From Nanohaloarchaea archaeon PL-Br10_U2g5 (GTDB lineage: Archaea; Halobacteriota; Halobacteria; Halobacteriales; Haloferacaceae): a DNA stretch of 8,221 nucleotides. The notes under the pieces are model-generated. The model searched no databases. It saw nothing but the letters and a program-made list of their open reading frames with translations, and had not been told where the DNA came from. The translations under genes were made by a program, and so were the position numbers. The stretch lies in assembly GCA_001564205.1 (NCBI GenBank), contig LKMY01000064.1:1-8221 (forward strand), in the 5' to 3' direction. Positions 1-6,746 of this stretch are shown one piece after another (positions within the stretch are counted from its first letter, which is position 1; every line of letters begins with the position of its first letter).

Positions 1-1
1 G

Positions 2-592
2 TACCGCGAATCGGCCCCGTTTTACCCGGTCGAGAAGGAAGCGATCGAATCGCTCCCGGCCGCGTTCCGGGCCGGCGAGTACGGCCCCCGAGACGTCGAG
101 TGGGTTGTCCGCTGGTACTTCCGGCGAGCGGTGACCGACATCGACCACGAGGAGCGACGCGCGGTCGAGTCGGCGGTCGGGGACACGGATCCCCGAGAGC
201 TACGCGGGGCGATGTGGGACGGGGTCGACGCGTTAGACGAGGAGGGCGAAACTCCGCCTCACCACCGCGCGATCGATGCGCTCACGCGGATTCCGGGTGT
301 CGACGTCGCGGTCGCCTCCGCGCTGTTGTGGTTCCTCGCCCCGGACGAGTGCTTCGTCGTCGGTGAGCGCGAGTGGGCGGTCGTCGCCTCCCTGACCGAC
401 GATACTCACCTCCAAGCCGACCTCGATGATCAGTACCCGGATCCGATGACGGTCGACGCGTACGACCGATACCTCGACGCGGTGTGCGGGGTCGCTGACC
501 GATTAGAGGTCGACCACTGGCACCTGTACATGGTGATCCGACGCGTTCACGCGACGGCGATCGAGGATGGAGAGGTCAGAGGAGAGCCGTGA
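2..592 (+). CDS. Conserved haloarchaeal hypothetical protein, HhH-like core (5' end missing)
   Basis: The frame is open from the first bases of the window to a TGA at 590-592, so the gene starts upstream and 196 residues are visible. A GTG at 131 is in frame, but the upstream codons read as good protein (including RDVEWVVRWYFRR), so I treat it as internal. At about residues 93-125 the segment LTRIPGVDVAVASALLWFLAP followed by an acidic patch and a V-V-G-E-R-E-W stretch resembles the helix-hairpin-helix core of DNA-glycosylase-like proteins of the pattern LPGVG-x-x-x-ASA-x-L-x-F-x-x-P. Similar proteins of unknown role are common in haloarchaea. I see no catalytic Lys/Asp pair or Fe-S cysteines, so enzymatic activity is not supported. 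It may bind nucleic acid, but that is inference. Nothing links it to the metal genes that follow; 276 bases separate them. Confidence 0.75.
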   Translation, partial: YRESAPFYPVEKEAIESLPAAFRAGEYGPRDVEWVVRWYFRRAVTDIDHEERRAVESAVGDTDPRELRGAMWDGVDALDEEGETPPHHRAIDALTRIPGVDVAVASALLWFLAPDECFVVGEREWAVVASLTDDTHLQADLDDQYPDPMTVDAYDRYLDAVCGVADRLEVDHWHLYMVIRRVHATAIEDGEVRGEP

Positions 593-632
593 CCGGTGGC
601 TCCGTTGAGATCCTTTTGTGAGGTGATATCGA

Positions 633-691
633 CTGAGATGACCGGTCGATGAGCGCTACGCGCTGACCATCGAAAGTCCTCCACATCTCAG
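633..691. repeat. Three nested inverted repeats (long imperfect hairpin)
   Basis: Three collinear pairs of arms fold into one structure: CTGAGATG (633-640) with CATCTCAG (684-691), TCGATG (646-651) with CATCGA (668-673), and AGCG (652-655) with CGCT (661-664) around a 5-base loop. Unpaired bases are 641-645, 665-667 and 674-683. This gives 18 pairs over 59 bases. It lies 41 bases past the stop of the upstream gene and could be a 3' RNA structure, a structured small RNA, or the remnant of a mobile element end. No T-run follows it, so it is not a typical archaeal terminator. Confidence 0.5.
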
Positions 692-756
692 ATGCCGCTC
701 GGAGTGCTGTACAAGACTGAGGCTGCGTCTCTTGGACAGAGTGCTCAAGGAAAACA

Positions 757-789
757 GATCTCGGTTTCCACACTCATGAGTAGGAGATC
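757..789. repeat. Nested palindrome upstream of the CooC-like gene
   Basis: A perfect 10-base palindrome ACTCATGAGT (772-781) lies inside a wider inverted repeat, GATCTC (757-762) and GAGATC (784-789). The two are slightly off-centre from each other. The element is 80-112 bases upstream of the ATG at 869 and just upstream of the AT-rich promoter, a possible site for an activator. No known operator was recognised. Confidence 0.35.
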
Positions 790-800
790 CTCATTCGACC

Positions 801-868
801 GTTTTATTAAGATTACTTTTTGATATAGCAAGAATAAATAAGAAGGAATATCTACTTAATAACACGAG
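801..868 (+). promoter_or_regulatory. AT-rich promoter of the CooC-like / ZnuA-like gene pair
   Basis: This stretch is strongly AT-rich compared with its surroundings. AATAAATA at 833-840 is a TATA-like element centred about 32 bases before the ATG at 869, so transcription would start close to the start codon with little or no leader. Inverted repeats flank it: TTATTAAG (804-811) with CTTAATAA (855-862), and GATAT (822-826) with ATATC (848-852). These could be operator half-sites around the TATA box, though AT-rich DNA produces such repeats by chance. Confidence 0.5.
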
Positions 869-1618
869 ATGTCAATACACGCTTCGAATCACCCGCCGAA
901 ACGGGACCGAACGGCTCACCGAATCGGATTCTTCGGGGAGAGCAGCACCGGCAAAACGACAGTCTCCTCGCTCGTCGCGGACCGACTCTCGAGTCGGGGG
1001 CAGGTAGCAGTGCTGGGAGAGGCTTCAGACATCGTCGAAAGCGATCCAACGCAACGGCCTCCCGCAAGTACCGGACTCGAAATACGATGGACGATTCGAG
1101 ACGCGAACGCCGGTATCGAGGCGTTTGAACGATTGATCCATGAGATCGATACGGCATTCGTCGTTGCGACGCCAGACAGGCTTGCGTCTGCGTCGGCATA
1201 CGAACGAATTGGGAATCTGACTGAAACTGATATCTTTCTCATCGTGACGCGTTTCACTGAATCAGACCGCGAACGAGTCCGGGCGTTTGACGGTCCTGAG
1301 GTAGCGGAGTATTTTTATGAGGATGAGGCGATCGACACGGCGATAGCTGCCAACAGAGTCCCCTCCCTCACGGACTGGACCGTTGAAGCGATACTTATAG
1401 AGGCGCTTCAGCCCGAACGCCTTGATTTTGATGCCGCTCTCAACGCGCTTGAGGCGAGACAGCGCTCTATCGTTAATATTGAAGTAGACGATGAAGCGGC
1501 CGGCGCCGATATCGTTCGAGCGCTCCGCTCTCACGGGTTTCTTGCTGACTTTTTCAACTGTAACTGCCAGTGCCATGACGGGCACGTCATTGCCCGATTA
1601 TCAGCTGTCGGTCGTTGA
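869..1618 (+). CDS. CooC/MinD-like P-loop ATPase with C-terminal Cys/His motif
   Basis: This 249-residue protein has a Walker A loop at residues 23-31 (GESSTGKTT) after an 18-residue N-terminal extension. Segment 78-86, DANAGIEAF, matches the D-x-x-AGIEH-type switch II of CooC ATPases. It is followed by the strand FVVATPD (97-103), and residues near 147-160 resemble the late region of MinD/CooC proteins. CooC uses ATP to help insert nickel into carbon monoxide dehydrogenase, and related ATPases mature other metalloenzymes. Two features are odd. The signature lysine expected before the P-loop (KGGxGKT) is Glu24 here. The C-terminus carries C231-N-C233-Q-C235-H236-D-G-H239, a likely metal-binding cluster. 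The gene lies 49 bases upstream of a metal-binding lipoprotein gene, consistent with a metal-delivery role. The client and the metal are unknown. The ATG at 869 is chosen because an AT-rich promoter directly precedes it. Confidence 0.72.
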   Translation: MSIHASNHPPKRDRTAHRIGFFGESSTGKTTVSSLVADRLSSRGQVAVLGEASDIVESDPTQRPPASTGLEIRWTIRDANAGIEAFERLIHEIDTAFVVATPDRLASASAYERIGNLTETDIFLIVTRFTESDRERVRAFDGPEVAEYFYEDEAIDTAIAANRVPSLTDWTVEAILIEALQPERLDFDAALNALEARQRSIVNIEVDDEAAGADIVRALRSHGFLADFFNCNCQCHDGHVIARLSAVGR

Positions 1619-1634
1619 TAACGATACGAATGTC

Positions 1635-1659
1635 AGAAATAAAATGTATGTCGGGGTGG
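1635..1659 (+). promoter_or_regulatory. TATA-like tract and Shine-Dalgarno-like site before the ZnuA-like gene
   Basis: The 49-base gap holds two signals. AAATAAAATG (about 1637-1646) lies about 27 bases before the ATG at 1668, which would suit a leaderless internal promoter. GGGGTGG at 1653-1659 ends 8 bases before the ATG and could act as a ribosome binding site on a message shared with the preceding gene. The sequence does not decide between the two. Confidence 0.35.
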
Positions 1660-1667
1660 CATAACAG

Positions 1668-3050
1668 ATGAACACGACGCGACGAACGCTCCTTCGCTCC
1701 GGTCTCGCCGCGGCCAGTGCTGGTGCCGTTTCTGGTTGTCTCTCCTCGAGAAATCGCCTGAGTGACGGTGAGGGCCACTCCGGTTACACGGCGTTTTTCA
1801 CCATCCAAGACTGGGCCGAGCAGATCGCCGGAGACCGGTTCGAGTTCACAAACCCAGTTTCCGTCGGACAGATGGGACACGGGTGGAGTCCTGACGGCAA
1901 CATCGCTCGAGATATCGCCTCCACGAGCGCGTTCCTCTATCTCGACACGCCCGAGTTCTCATGGGCGCAAGACGTTGCCGCCGAACTCGAACGCGACTAC
2001 GATGACGTCGGGACCTACGACCTCCTTGACGGGCTCGGACCACAGCTCATCGGCTTTGACTCCGGTGCGCTTCCAGATTTCGACCGCGGGCACGACTATT
2101 CCCAAGAAAGTCTCCGGCTCGACGAATTCGACATCTACGACCTTCGGTCTGATGACCAGCTCGGCTACTGGCATACGGACCACTGGCACGGCGGCGTCCC
2201 CGACGTACCAGTCGACTCCACCGTTCCCGTCGGACTCGTCATCAAAGACGACCAGGACCGCGTCGTTCCGCTCGGCGACGGCGAACGGTACCAGATCGAC
2301 GCCCGGATTCCCGACGGCGACGCCGATATCGTCGAGATCGAGGCTCACAGACGACGGGTGGAGTTCACCGGGACCGAGACCGGACGCACCGCAGTGATCT
2401 TCGAAGTGCTCGAAGATAGCGAAGTGATCTACGACACGGCCGCCGAGCCGGCCGCTCTCAACGTCGTCGAAGAGGGCGACACTGGCGCTTCGGAGTTTCA
2501 CGACCCGCACGTCTGGATCGACCCGGTCCTCGGTCAGGAGATGGTCGGTGGGATTCGAGACGCGTTGGCCGAACTCGACCCCGAGCACGCCGCCGCCTAC
2601 GAAGAAAACGCCGCCGCATACACCGACCGAATGGACGAGGTCCACGAGGCGTTCGAGTCGCTCTCCGAGGACGCCGATCGCGACATCGCCGTCCTCGCCG
2701 GCCACGGCGCGTTTCAGTACCTCGAGCGACGGTACGAGTTCGAGCTCCGAACGCCGGTCGGAATCTCTCCGGACGCTGCCGAGTCGTTCGAGGATATCGC
2801 CGGTCTCATCGAGATCATCGAGGAGCACAACATCCACACTGTGCTATACGACCCCTTCGAGGCGCCCGATCCGGGCGTCGACATTCCACAGATGGTCGAC
2901 ATGATCTTCGAGAATACCGACGTGGAGAATGCCGAACCGCTCACGCCGGTAGAGGGAACGACATCAACGTGGCAGGACGAGGAGTGGGGGTGGGTCGAAC
3001 AGATGGTAGAGATCAACGTGCCGTCGCTTCGAACTGCTCTCGATGCGTAA
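1668..3050 (+). CDS. znuA: ZnuA-type metal ABC transporter substrate-binding lipoprotein
   Basis: This 460-residue extracellular protein should bind a divalent metal, most often Zn or Mn in this family, and pass it to an ABC permease. It starts with a Tat signal (twin Arg 5-6) and a lipobox V-S-G-C ending at Cys24, the usual haloarchaeal lipoprotein layout. Candidate ligands are His71 (in GQMGHGWSP), His278/His281 in FHDPHVWIDP, His346 in AGHGAFQYL, and an acidic residue near Asp395. The segment HDPHVWIDP is diagnostic of cluster A-1 proteins (ZnuA/TroA). Between about 165 and 277 is an insertion that starts with a His-rich patch (HTDHWHGG, 169-176) and continues as a beta-rich, acidic region, which makes the protein longer than the roughly 300 residues usual in bacteria. 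No permease or ATPase gene lies next to it, so the partner transporter must be elsewhere. The actual metal cannot be read from sequence; nickel or cobalt is possible given the neighbours. Confidence 0.88.
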   Translation: MNTTRRTLLRSGLAAASAGAVSGCLSSRNRLSDGEGHSGYTAFFTIQDWAEQIAGDRFEFTNPVSVGQMGHGWSPDGNIARDIASTSAFLYLDTPEFSWAQDVAAELERDYDDVGTYDLLDGLGPQLIGFDSGALPDFDRGHDYSQESLRLDEFDIYDLRSDDQLGYWHTDHWHGGVPDVPVDSTVPVGLVIKDDQDRVVPLGDGERYQIDARIPDGDADIVEIEAHRRRVEFTGTETGRTAVIFEVLEDSEVIYDTAAEPAALNVVEEGDTGASEFHDPHVWIDPVLGQEMVGGIRDALAELDPEHAAAYEENAAAYTDRMDEVHEAFESLSEDADRDIAVLAGHGAFQYLERRYEFELRTPVGISPDAAESFEDIAGLIEIIEEHNIHTVLYDPFEAPDPGVDIPQMVDMIFENTDVENAEPLTPVEGTTSTWQDEEWGWVEQMVEINVPSLRTALDA

Positions 3051-3206
3051 GATCACCTCCCGGCGGTGCCACCGTGGATCGGGGATCGACCTGCACACCG
3101 GATAGAGTATCAACAGGCCACCGCACGCGACCCTTCGGTCGTCGATTTCCATGGGCCGTTGCCGTCGAATGCCCGTCCGCCGTCTCCAACCTCAGAATTT
3201 CAGCTT

Positions 3207-3428
3207 TTATTGGCAGTGGTCGAGGTCCACAAACGCGTCGCCGGTCGCGCTGATCCATACCGTTGAGCGGTGAGGGGTTGCGACATCCGGCGGATAGATC
3301 GTACACGTCGGTTTGTCGACCGAGCCGACGACGAGCGATAAAAGCGCTCGATGCTCGTCGTTGGGATGGTTTGAAACTTCTTTTCCGTTACACGGGGGCT
3401 CCGTCCCATCAGTTGGTGAGTTGATCAT
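3207..3428 (-). CDS. Small DUF7511-like haloarchaeal protein
   Basis: This 73-residue protein starts at ATG 3428-3426. Its second half (PTCTIYPPDV, then TVWISATGDAFVDLDHC) fits from memory the pattern of the small haloarchaeal DUF7511 proteins, C-T-I-x-P-x-D followed by T-x-W-I-x-A and F-V-x-L. The function of that family is unknown. The N-terminal 30 residues are not conserved as far as I can tell. No convincing promoter is visible upstream. The gene stands alone between the convergent ZnuA-like gene and the MoaB gene. A 9-base inverted repeat (3328-3336 with 3353-3361) falls inside it and could fold in the mRNA. The flanking gaps 3051-3206 and 3429-3631 hold nothing I can identify. Confidence 0.6.
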   Translation of the reverse strand: MINSPTDGTEPPCNGKEVSNHPNDEHRALLSLVVGSVDKPTCTIYPPDVATPHRSTVWISATGDAFVDLDHCQ

Positions 3429-3631
3429 GTGTGAATCTCGTTTTGAACGTGTCGAGGTCGAGAGGTCCTGTCACGCCGAGACAAGCGCCCCAGCGGATAA
3501 ACAACGTCGACGGACTCAAGCCGTTGCTCGCCGCGAACCGTGAGTAGGTCGGTTACACCCAATCCCAGTCCAATTCCGCAGAGCGTCACCGTTGGGGTGT
3601 TCCCTCCAAATACAAGACGCTTCTCCCGTCG

Positions 3632-4216
3632 TTACACATCGCTTTCACCGGCCGTGTACCGGGTCGCAAGCCCGGCGAGATGCGGAGCTTCCTTGACGAT
3701 GATCGCGGTCGTCGCGAGTCGAACCGCGTTCTCGCTTCCCGGTAACACGAACACCGGTACGTCGCGGGCGATACCCGCCGTCGCGCGGGTCGCGACGACA
3801 CGGGTTCCGACTTCCTCCCAAGAAAGTCGTCTGAACGCTTCGCCGAATCCAGGCAGTTCGCGGTCGAAGAGCTCACTCACCGCGTCCGGAGTGACATCGT
3901 CGACCGTGACTCCCGTCCCGCCCGTCGTCACCACGAGATCGACGTCCGGACGGTCGAGGCAGTCGGTCACGGTGGTCGTGATCCGGACGTAGTCGTCAGA
4001 AATAATCCGCCGCAACGTGACGACGTGCCCCGCCTCAGCGAGGATACTCGCGAGCGCGTCGCCGCTGGGATCGGACGGCGTCGGCTTCGTCGCGGTTCCT
4101 CGAGAGGACGAGACGGTCACGATGGCGACGCCGAGCGGATCGACGCAGTCGTGACCGTCGGCGTCCGTCGTCCGTCTATCTGGCGGCGGTGGGAGTTCAG
4201 AATTGTTTCGCGTCAC
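3632..4216 (-). CDS. moaB: MoaB/Mog-family molybdopterin adenylyltransferase
   Basis: This 194-residue protein belongs to the MoaB/MogA family, which adenylylates molybdopterin before molybdenum or tungsten insertion during cofactor synthesis in the cytoplasm. Family signatures are in order: VAIVTVSSSR near residue 30, the DPSGD motif, VTTGGTGVTVDDVTPDAV in mid-protein, ELPGFGEAFRRLSWEEVGT, the R-A-T-A-G-I segment, and VLPGSENAV near the C-terminus. The first 27 or so residues are a poorly conserved, Pro- and Asp-rich extension. The start is GTG at 4216, overlapping the TGA of the upstream CobW gene (GTGA), so translation is probably coupled. It is the last gene of a three-gene operon. Its link with CobW GTPases is unusual; no other molybdenum cofactor genes are present in the window. 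Confidence 0.9.
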   Translation of the reverse strand: MTRNNSELPPPPDRRTTDADGHDCVDPLGVAIVTVSSSRGTATKPTPSDPSGDALASILAEAGHVVTLRRIISDDYVRITTTVTDCLDRPDVDLVVTTGGTGVTVDDVTPDAVSELFDRELPGFGEAFRRLSWEEVGTRVVATRATAGIARDVPVFVLPGSENAVRLATTAIIVKEAPHLAGLATRYTAGESDV

Positions 4217-5505
4217 TGTCCTTCACCGACGACGAGACGCTGTTCCATCGGTGGCTGAGACCGTTCTATCGTTCCCGGGAATGGATTCTCGAACTCCCCC
4301 CAGTTCTCCTCCATTTCCGACTCCGAGAGGAGACAGTCGTCGAGGCCGTCGATAATAGCCGATTCATCCATTCCGGCACCGATAAAGACGAGCTTCACTT
4401 CGCGGTCACCCCACTGCTCGTCCCAGTAGAGATCCGGTCGCGACTCCCGGTAGGTATCCCGTTGAAACTCAGGGACTGTGACCGCCCAGCGACCGTTGAC
4501 TTCGACGTGTGTCTGCGTGCCCGCTTGGCTCAGATCGAGCGCGTATCGCTCGCGTCCGGCGACCCACAGATGCCCCTTCGCTCGGACGACGGACTCGGGA
4601 AACGAGCGCAGCCATTCGCTGAATCGTTCCGGATGAAACGGGCGATGGCGCTCGTAGACGAACGAATCGACACCGAACTCCTCGGGCGGATGAAGATGGT
4701 CATGATCGCCATCTTCGTGTTCACCGTGGTCGTGGTCGGACACAGTACCGTGTCCGCTCGGCTCCGACTCTGCGGCTCCCCCGTGGTCGCTCGAAAGCAC
4801 CTGTTTCCACCGGGCAGACTGTTTCGCGTCTTCTCTATCAAACCGTCCGGTTCCGAGAACGTCGCCGGGGTCGACGGTGCTCTCGGTCGTCCGAACGACG
4901 TCAACATTGGGGTGAAGCGTTCCGACCACGCGTTCGACCGCCTCGCGTTCCGAGTCGGTGACGAGGTCGCATTTGTTGAGGACGAGCACGTCGCAGAACT
5001 CCACCTGCTCGGCGAGCAGGTCCGAGAGCGGCCGAGAGCCGTCGTCGGTCGACTTGATCGGCTCACCGTCGACGAACGCGCGGTGGAACTGTGCGGCGTC
5101 GACCACCGTGACGGTCGTGTCGAGGTCGTACAGTGTCGCGACCCGTGCCGGCGGCACGAACCGCTGAGCGATGGGGATCGGATCGCTGATGCCCGACGCC
5201 TCGATGACGAGGTGATCGAACTCCTCGCCGAAAGCGAGACGCAGCAGCTCCTGATCCAGTTCGTTCTGGAGCCCACAGCAGATACAGCCGTTCGACAGCT
5301 CCGTGACGCCACCGTCTTCCATCGAAAGTTCGGAGCCGTTCTCGACGAGCTCGGCGTCGACGTTCATCTCTCCGACATCGTTAACGAGGACGGCGATGTC
5401 GTGCTGCTCACCGCCGACGCTCAACAGGTGGTTCAGCAGAGTCGTCTTCCCGGCTCCGAGCCCACCGCTGAGGATCGTTACGGGAGGTCGTTTGTCGACG
5501 GCCAT
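4213..5505 (-). CDS. CobW/G3E-family metallochaperone GTPase, His-rich (second of pair)
   Basis: This 430-residue COG0523 (CobW/YjiA/ZNG1) GTPase probably binds a transition metal and hands it to a client protein using GTP. Motifs are Walker A GGLGAGKT at 14-21, the metal-binding GCICC with C74-I-C76-C77, EASG at 102-105 (Walker B side), and the guanine-specificity motif NKCD at 177-180. A His-rich loop with eight histidines lies at 241-272 (including SDHDHGEHEDGDHDHLH), typical of metal-binding members. The C-terminal CobW_C domain is recognisable from FHPERFSEWL to WDEQWGDREVKLVFIG and the end. ATG at 5505 is preferred. It overlaps the TGA of the upstream paralogue by one base (TGATG); a TTG one codon earlier is also in frame but less likely. 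The metal could be Zn, Co or Ni; the sequence does not tell. Confidence 0.93.
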   Translation of the reverse strand: MAVDKRPPVTILSGGLGAGKTTLLNHLLSVGGEQHDIAVLVNDVGEMNVDAELVENGSELSMEDGGVTELSNGCICCGLQNELDQELLRLAFGEEFDHLVIEASGISDPIPIAQRFVPPARVATLYDLDTTVTVVDAAQFHRAFVDGEPIKSTDDGSRPLSDLLAEQVEFCDVLVLNKCDLVTDSEREAVERVVGTLHPNVDVVRTTESTVDPGDVLGTGRFDREDAKQSARWKQVLSSDHGGAAESEPSGHGTVSDHDHGEHEDGDHDHLHPPEEFGVDSFVYERHRPFHPERFSEWLRSFPESVVRAKGHLWVAGRERYALDLSQAGTQTHVEVNGRWAVTVPEFQRDTYRESRPDLYWDEQWGDREVKLVFIGAGMDESAIIDGLDDCLLSESEMEENWGEFENPFPGTIERSQPPMEQRLVVGEGQ

Positions 5506-6746
5506 CAATCGTCGGCCAGTGCGAGTTCGCGCTGCTCGTTTCGACCGAATGGATCCGGATACTCGCTCCAGCTCTCGTCCATCTCCGTCTCAGAGAGGAC
5601 GCACTCTCTGAGTTTCCTGACGAGCGATTCCCGATCGAACTCGCGGCCGATGAACACGAGTTCCGTCCCCCGGTCGCCCCACTGCTCGTCCCAGTTCTCT
5701 TCGATTCCGGGACGGGCGGCAAAGTACCGCTGTTGTTGTGCTTCCGGGAGCGTGGCGATCCACGTTCCTTTCGGACCGGCTCGGACCGACTGGCCGGACT
5801 TATCAAGTCCCATTGCGACATCTTCGCGACCGGCCGACCAGAAGAACCCTTTCGCGCGGATGATCCCGTCTGGAAGGCTTGCGAACAGCTTCACGATACG
5901 CTCGGGGTGAAACGGCCGATCAGCGTCGAAGACGAACGACGTGACGCCGTGTTCTTCGGACGCCGACTCGTGGTGATGTCCGTGTTGGAGTTCCCGTTTC
6001 CAGCCGGCCGATTGGCTCGCGCGATCGAAGTCGAACCGACCCGTGTTCAGGATCGTTTTCGGGTTGACTGCGCCGTGTTCGGTTCGGACGATCTTCGCCC
6101 GCGGTTGAAGCGCTCGCAACACCGCCTCCATCTTTTCGAGCTCGTCGTCCGGAACAAGGTCACACTTGTTCAACAAGAGGACATCACAGAACTCGATCTG
6201 ATCCATGAGCGCCTCTTCCGGGACGCGATCACCCTGCGGATCGATCGAGTCGTCAGTGAGGGCGTGACCGGAGTCGAACCCCTTCCAGAAGCCGTGCGCG
6301 TCCACGACAGTGACCATCGTGTCGAGTTCGTAGATTCCCGTCGGATCGAACTCGGCGTCTTCGAATCCGCGGGCAAACGTCTGTGCGACCGGAATCGGTT
6401 CGCTGATTCCCGACGACTCGACGACGAGGTAGTCGAAGTCTCGCTCGTCGGCCAATCGCCCTACCTCGTCGAGCATGTCCCCACGGAGTCGACAGCAGAT
6501 ACAGCCGTTCGACATTTCGATGATCTCGTCGTCGTTCTGTGTGAGGTCCGACTCACGTTCGACGAGGTCGGCGTCGACGTTCACCTCGCCCATATCGTTG
6601 ACTAAGACGGCGGCGTTCAGCTCCTGTTCGGTGCTGAGTATGTGATTGAGCGTTGTCGTTTTTCCGGCGCCGAGACTTCCACTGAGGATCGTTACTGGGA
6701 TCGGATCGGTATTTGATAGCACGTTCAGATTATGAATCTGGGACAC
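5505..6746 (-). CDS. CobW/G3E-family metallochaperone GTPase (first of pair)
   Basis: This 413-residue paralogue of the downstream CobW protein has Walker A GSLGAGKT at 23-30, NGCICC with C82-I-C84-C85, ESSG at 110-113, NKCD at 193-196, a short His patch (QHGHHHESASEEHG) near 250-263, and a full CobW_C domain ending with WDEQWGDRGTELVFIG and a conserved tail. Its His loop is much shorter than in its neighbour, which suggests a different metal affinity or client. It is the first gene of the operon CobW-CobW-MoaB. The start is uncertain: GTG at 6746 gives the length stated, but the AT-rich promoter tract begins only one or two bases upstream of it. A GTG at codon 9 (6722) would leave a normal 25-30 base distance and start shortly before TDPIPVTILSG, which fits leaderless transcription better. 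The gene is divergent from a NikR-like regulator, its probable controller. Confidence 0.93.
   Translation of the reverse strand: MSQIHNLNVLSNTDPIPVTILSGSLGAGKTTTLNHILSTEQELNAAVLVNDMGEVNVDADLVERESDLTQNDDEIIEMSNGCICCRLRGDMLDEVGRLADERDFDYLVVESSGISEPIPVAQTFARGFEDAEFDPTGIYELDTMVTVVDAHGFWKGFDSGHALTDDSIDPQGDRVPEEALMDQIEFCDVLLLNKCDLVPDDELEKMEAVLRALQPRAKIVRTEHGAVNPKTILNTGRFDFDRASQSAGWKRELQHGHHHESASEEHGVTSFVFDADRPFHPERIVKLFASLPDGIIRAKGFFWSAGREDVAMGLDKSGQSVRAGPKGTWIATLPEAQQQRYFAARPGIEENWDEQWGDRGTELVFIGREFDRESLVRKLRECVLSETEMDESWSEYPDPFGRNEQRELALADD
6726..6740. promoter_or_regulatory. Possible operator CAGATT-ATG-AATCTG
   Basis: Perfect 6-base arms are separated by 3 bases. The site lies between the TATA-like tract (about 6748-6764) and the in-frame GTG at 6722 of the first CobW gene. 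If translation starts at 6722, this is where a repressor would block transcription start. If the GTG at 6746 is used, the repeat is coding. Confidence 0.35.

Noticed and set aside
593..780. Possible insertion-sequence remnant
   Set aside because: Palindromes are present, but no transposase fragment, target duplication or known terminal repeat could be seen.
1959..2837. A 292-codon open frame on the - strand
   Set aside because: It is antisense to the ZnuA-like gene; its valine- and aspartate-rich composition is the usual reverse-frame shadow of haloarchaeal genes.
3555..3600. Inverted repeat ACACCCAA / TTGGGGTGT past the end of moaB
   Set aside because: The arms have a bulge and a loop of about 29 bases, and no T-run follows in the direction of transcription, so a terminator is not supported.
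3540..3992. A 150-codon open frame on the + strand
   Set aside because: It overlaps the end of moaB on the opposite strand and is Ser/Thr/Arg-rich with no motif.
5506..5508. TTG start one codon upstream of the second CobW gene
   Set aside because: The following ATG (5505-5503) overlaps the upstream TGA as TGATG, a common coupling arrangement, and TTG starts are rare in haloarchaea.
4189..5910. A 573-codon open frame on the + strand
   Set aside because: It lies opposite the two CobW genes and moaB, which have complete family motifs. It is a mirror frame of GC-rich coding DNA with no recognisable domain.
5733..6605. A 290-codon open frame on the + strand
   Set aside because: It is antisense to the first CobW gene, with no start signal or family resemblance.
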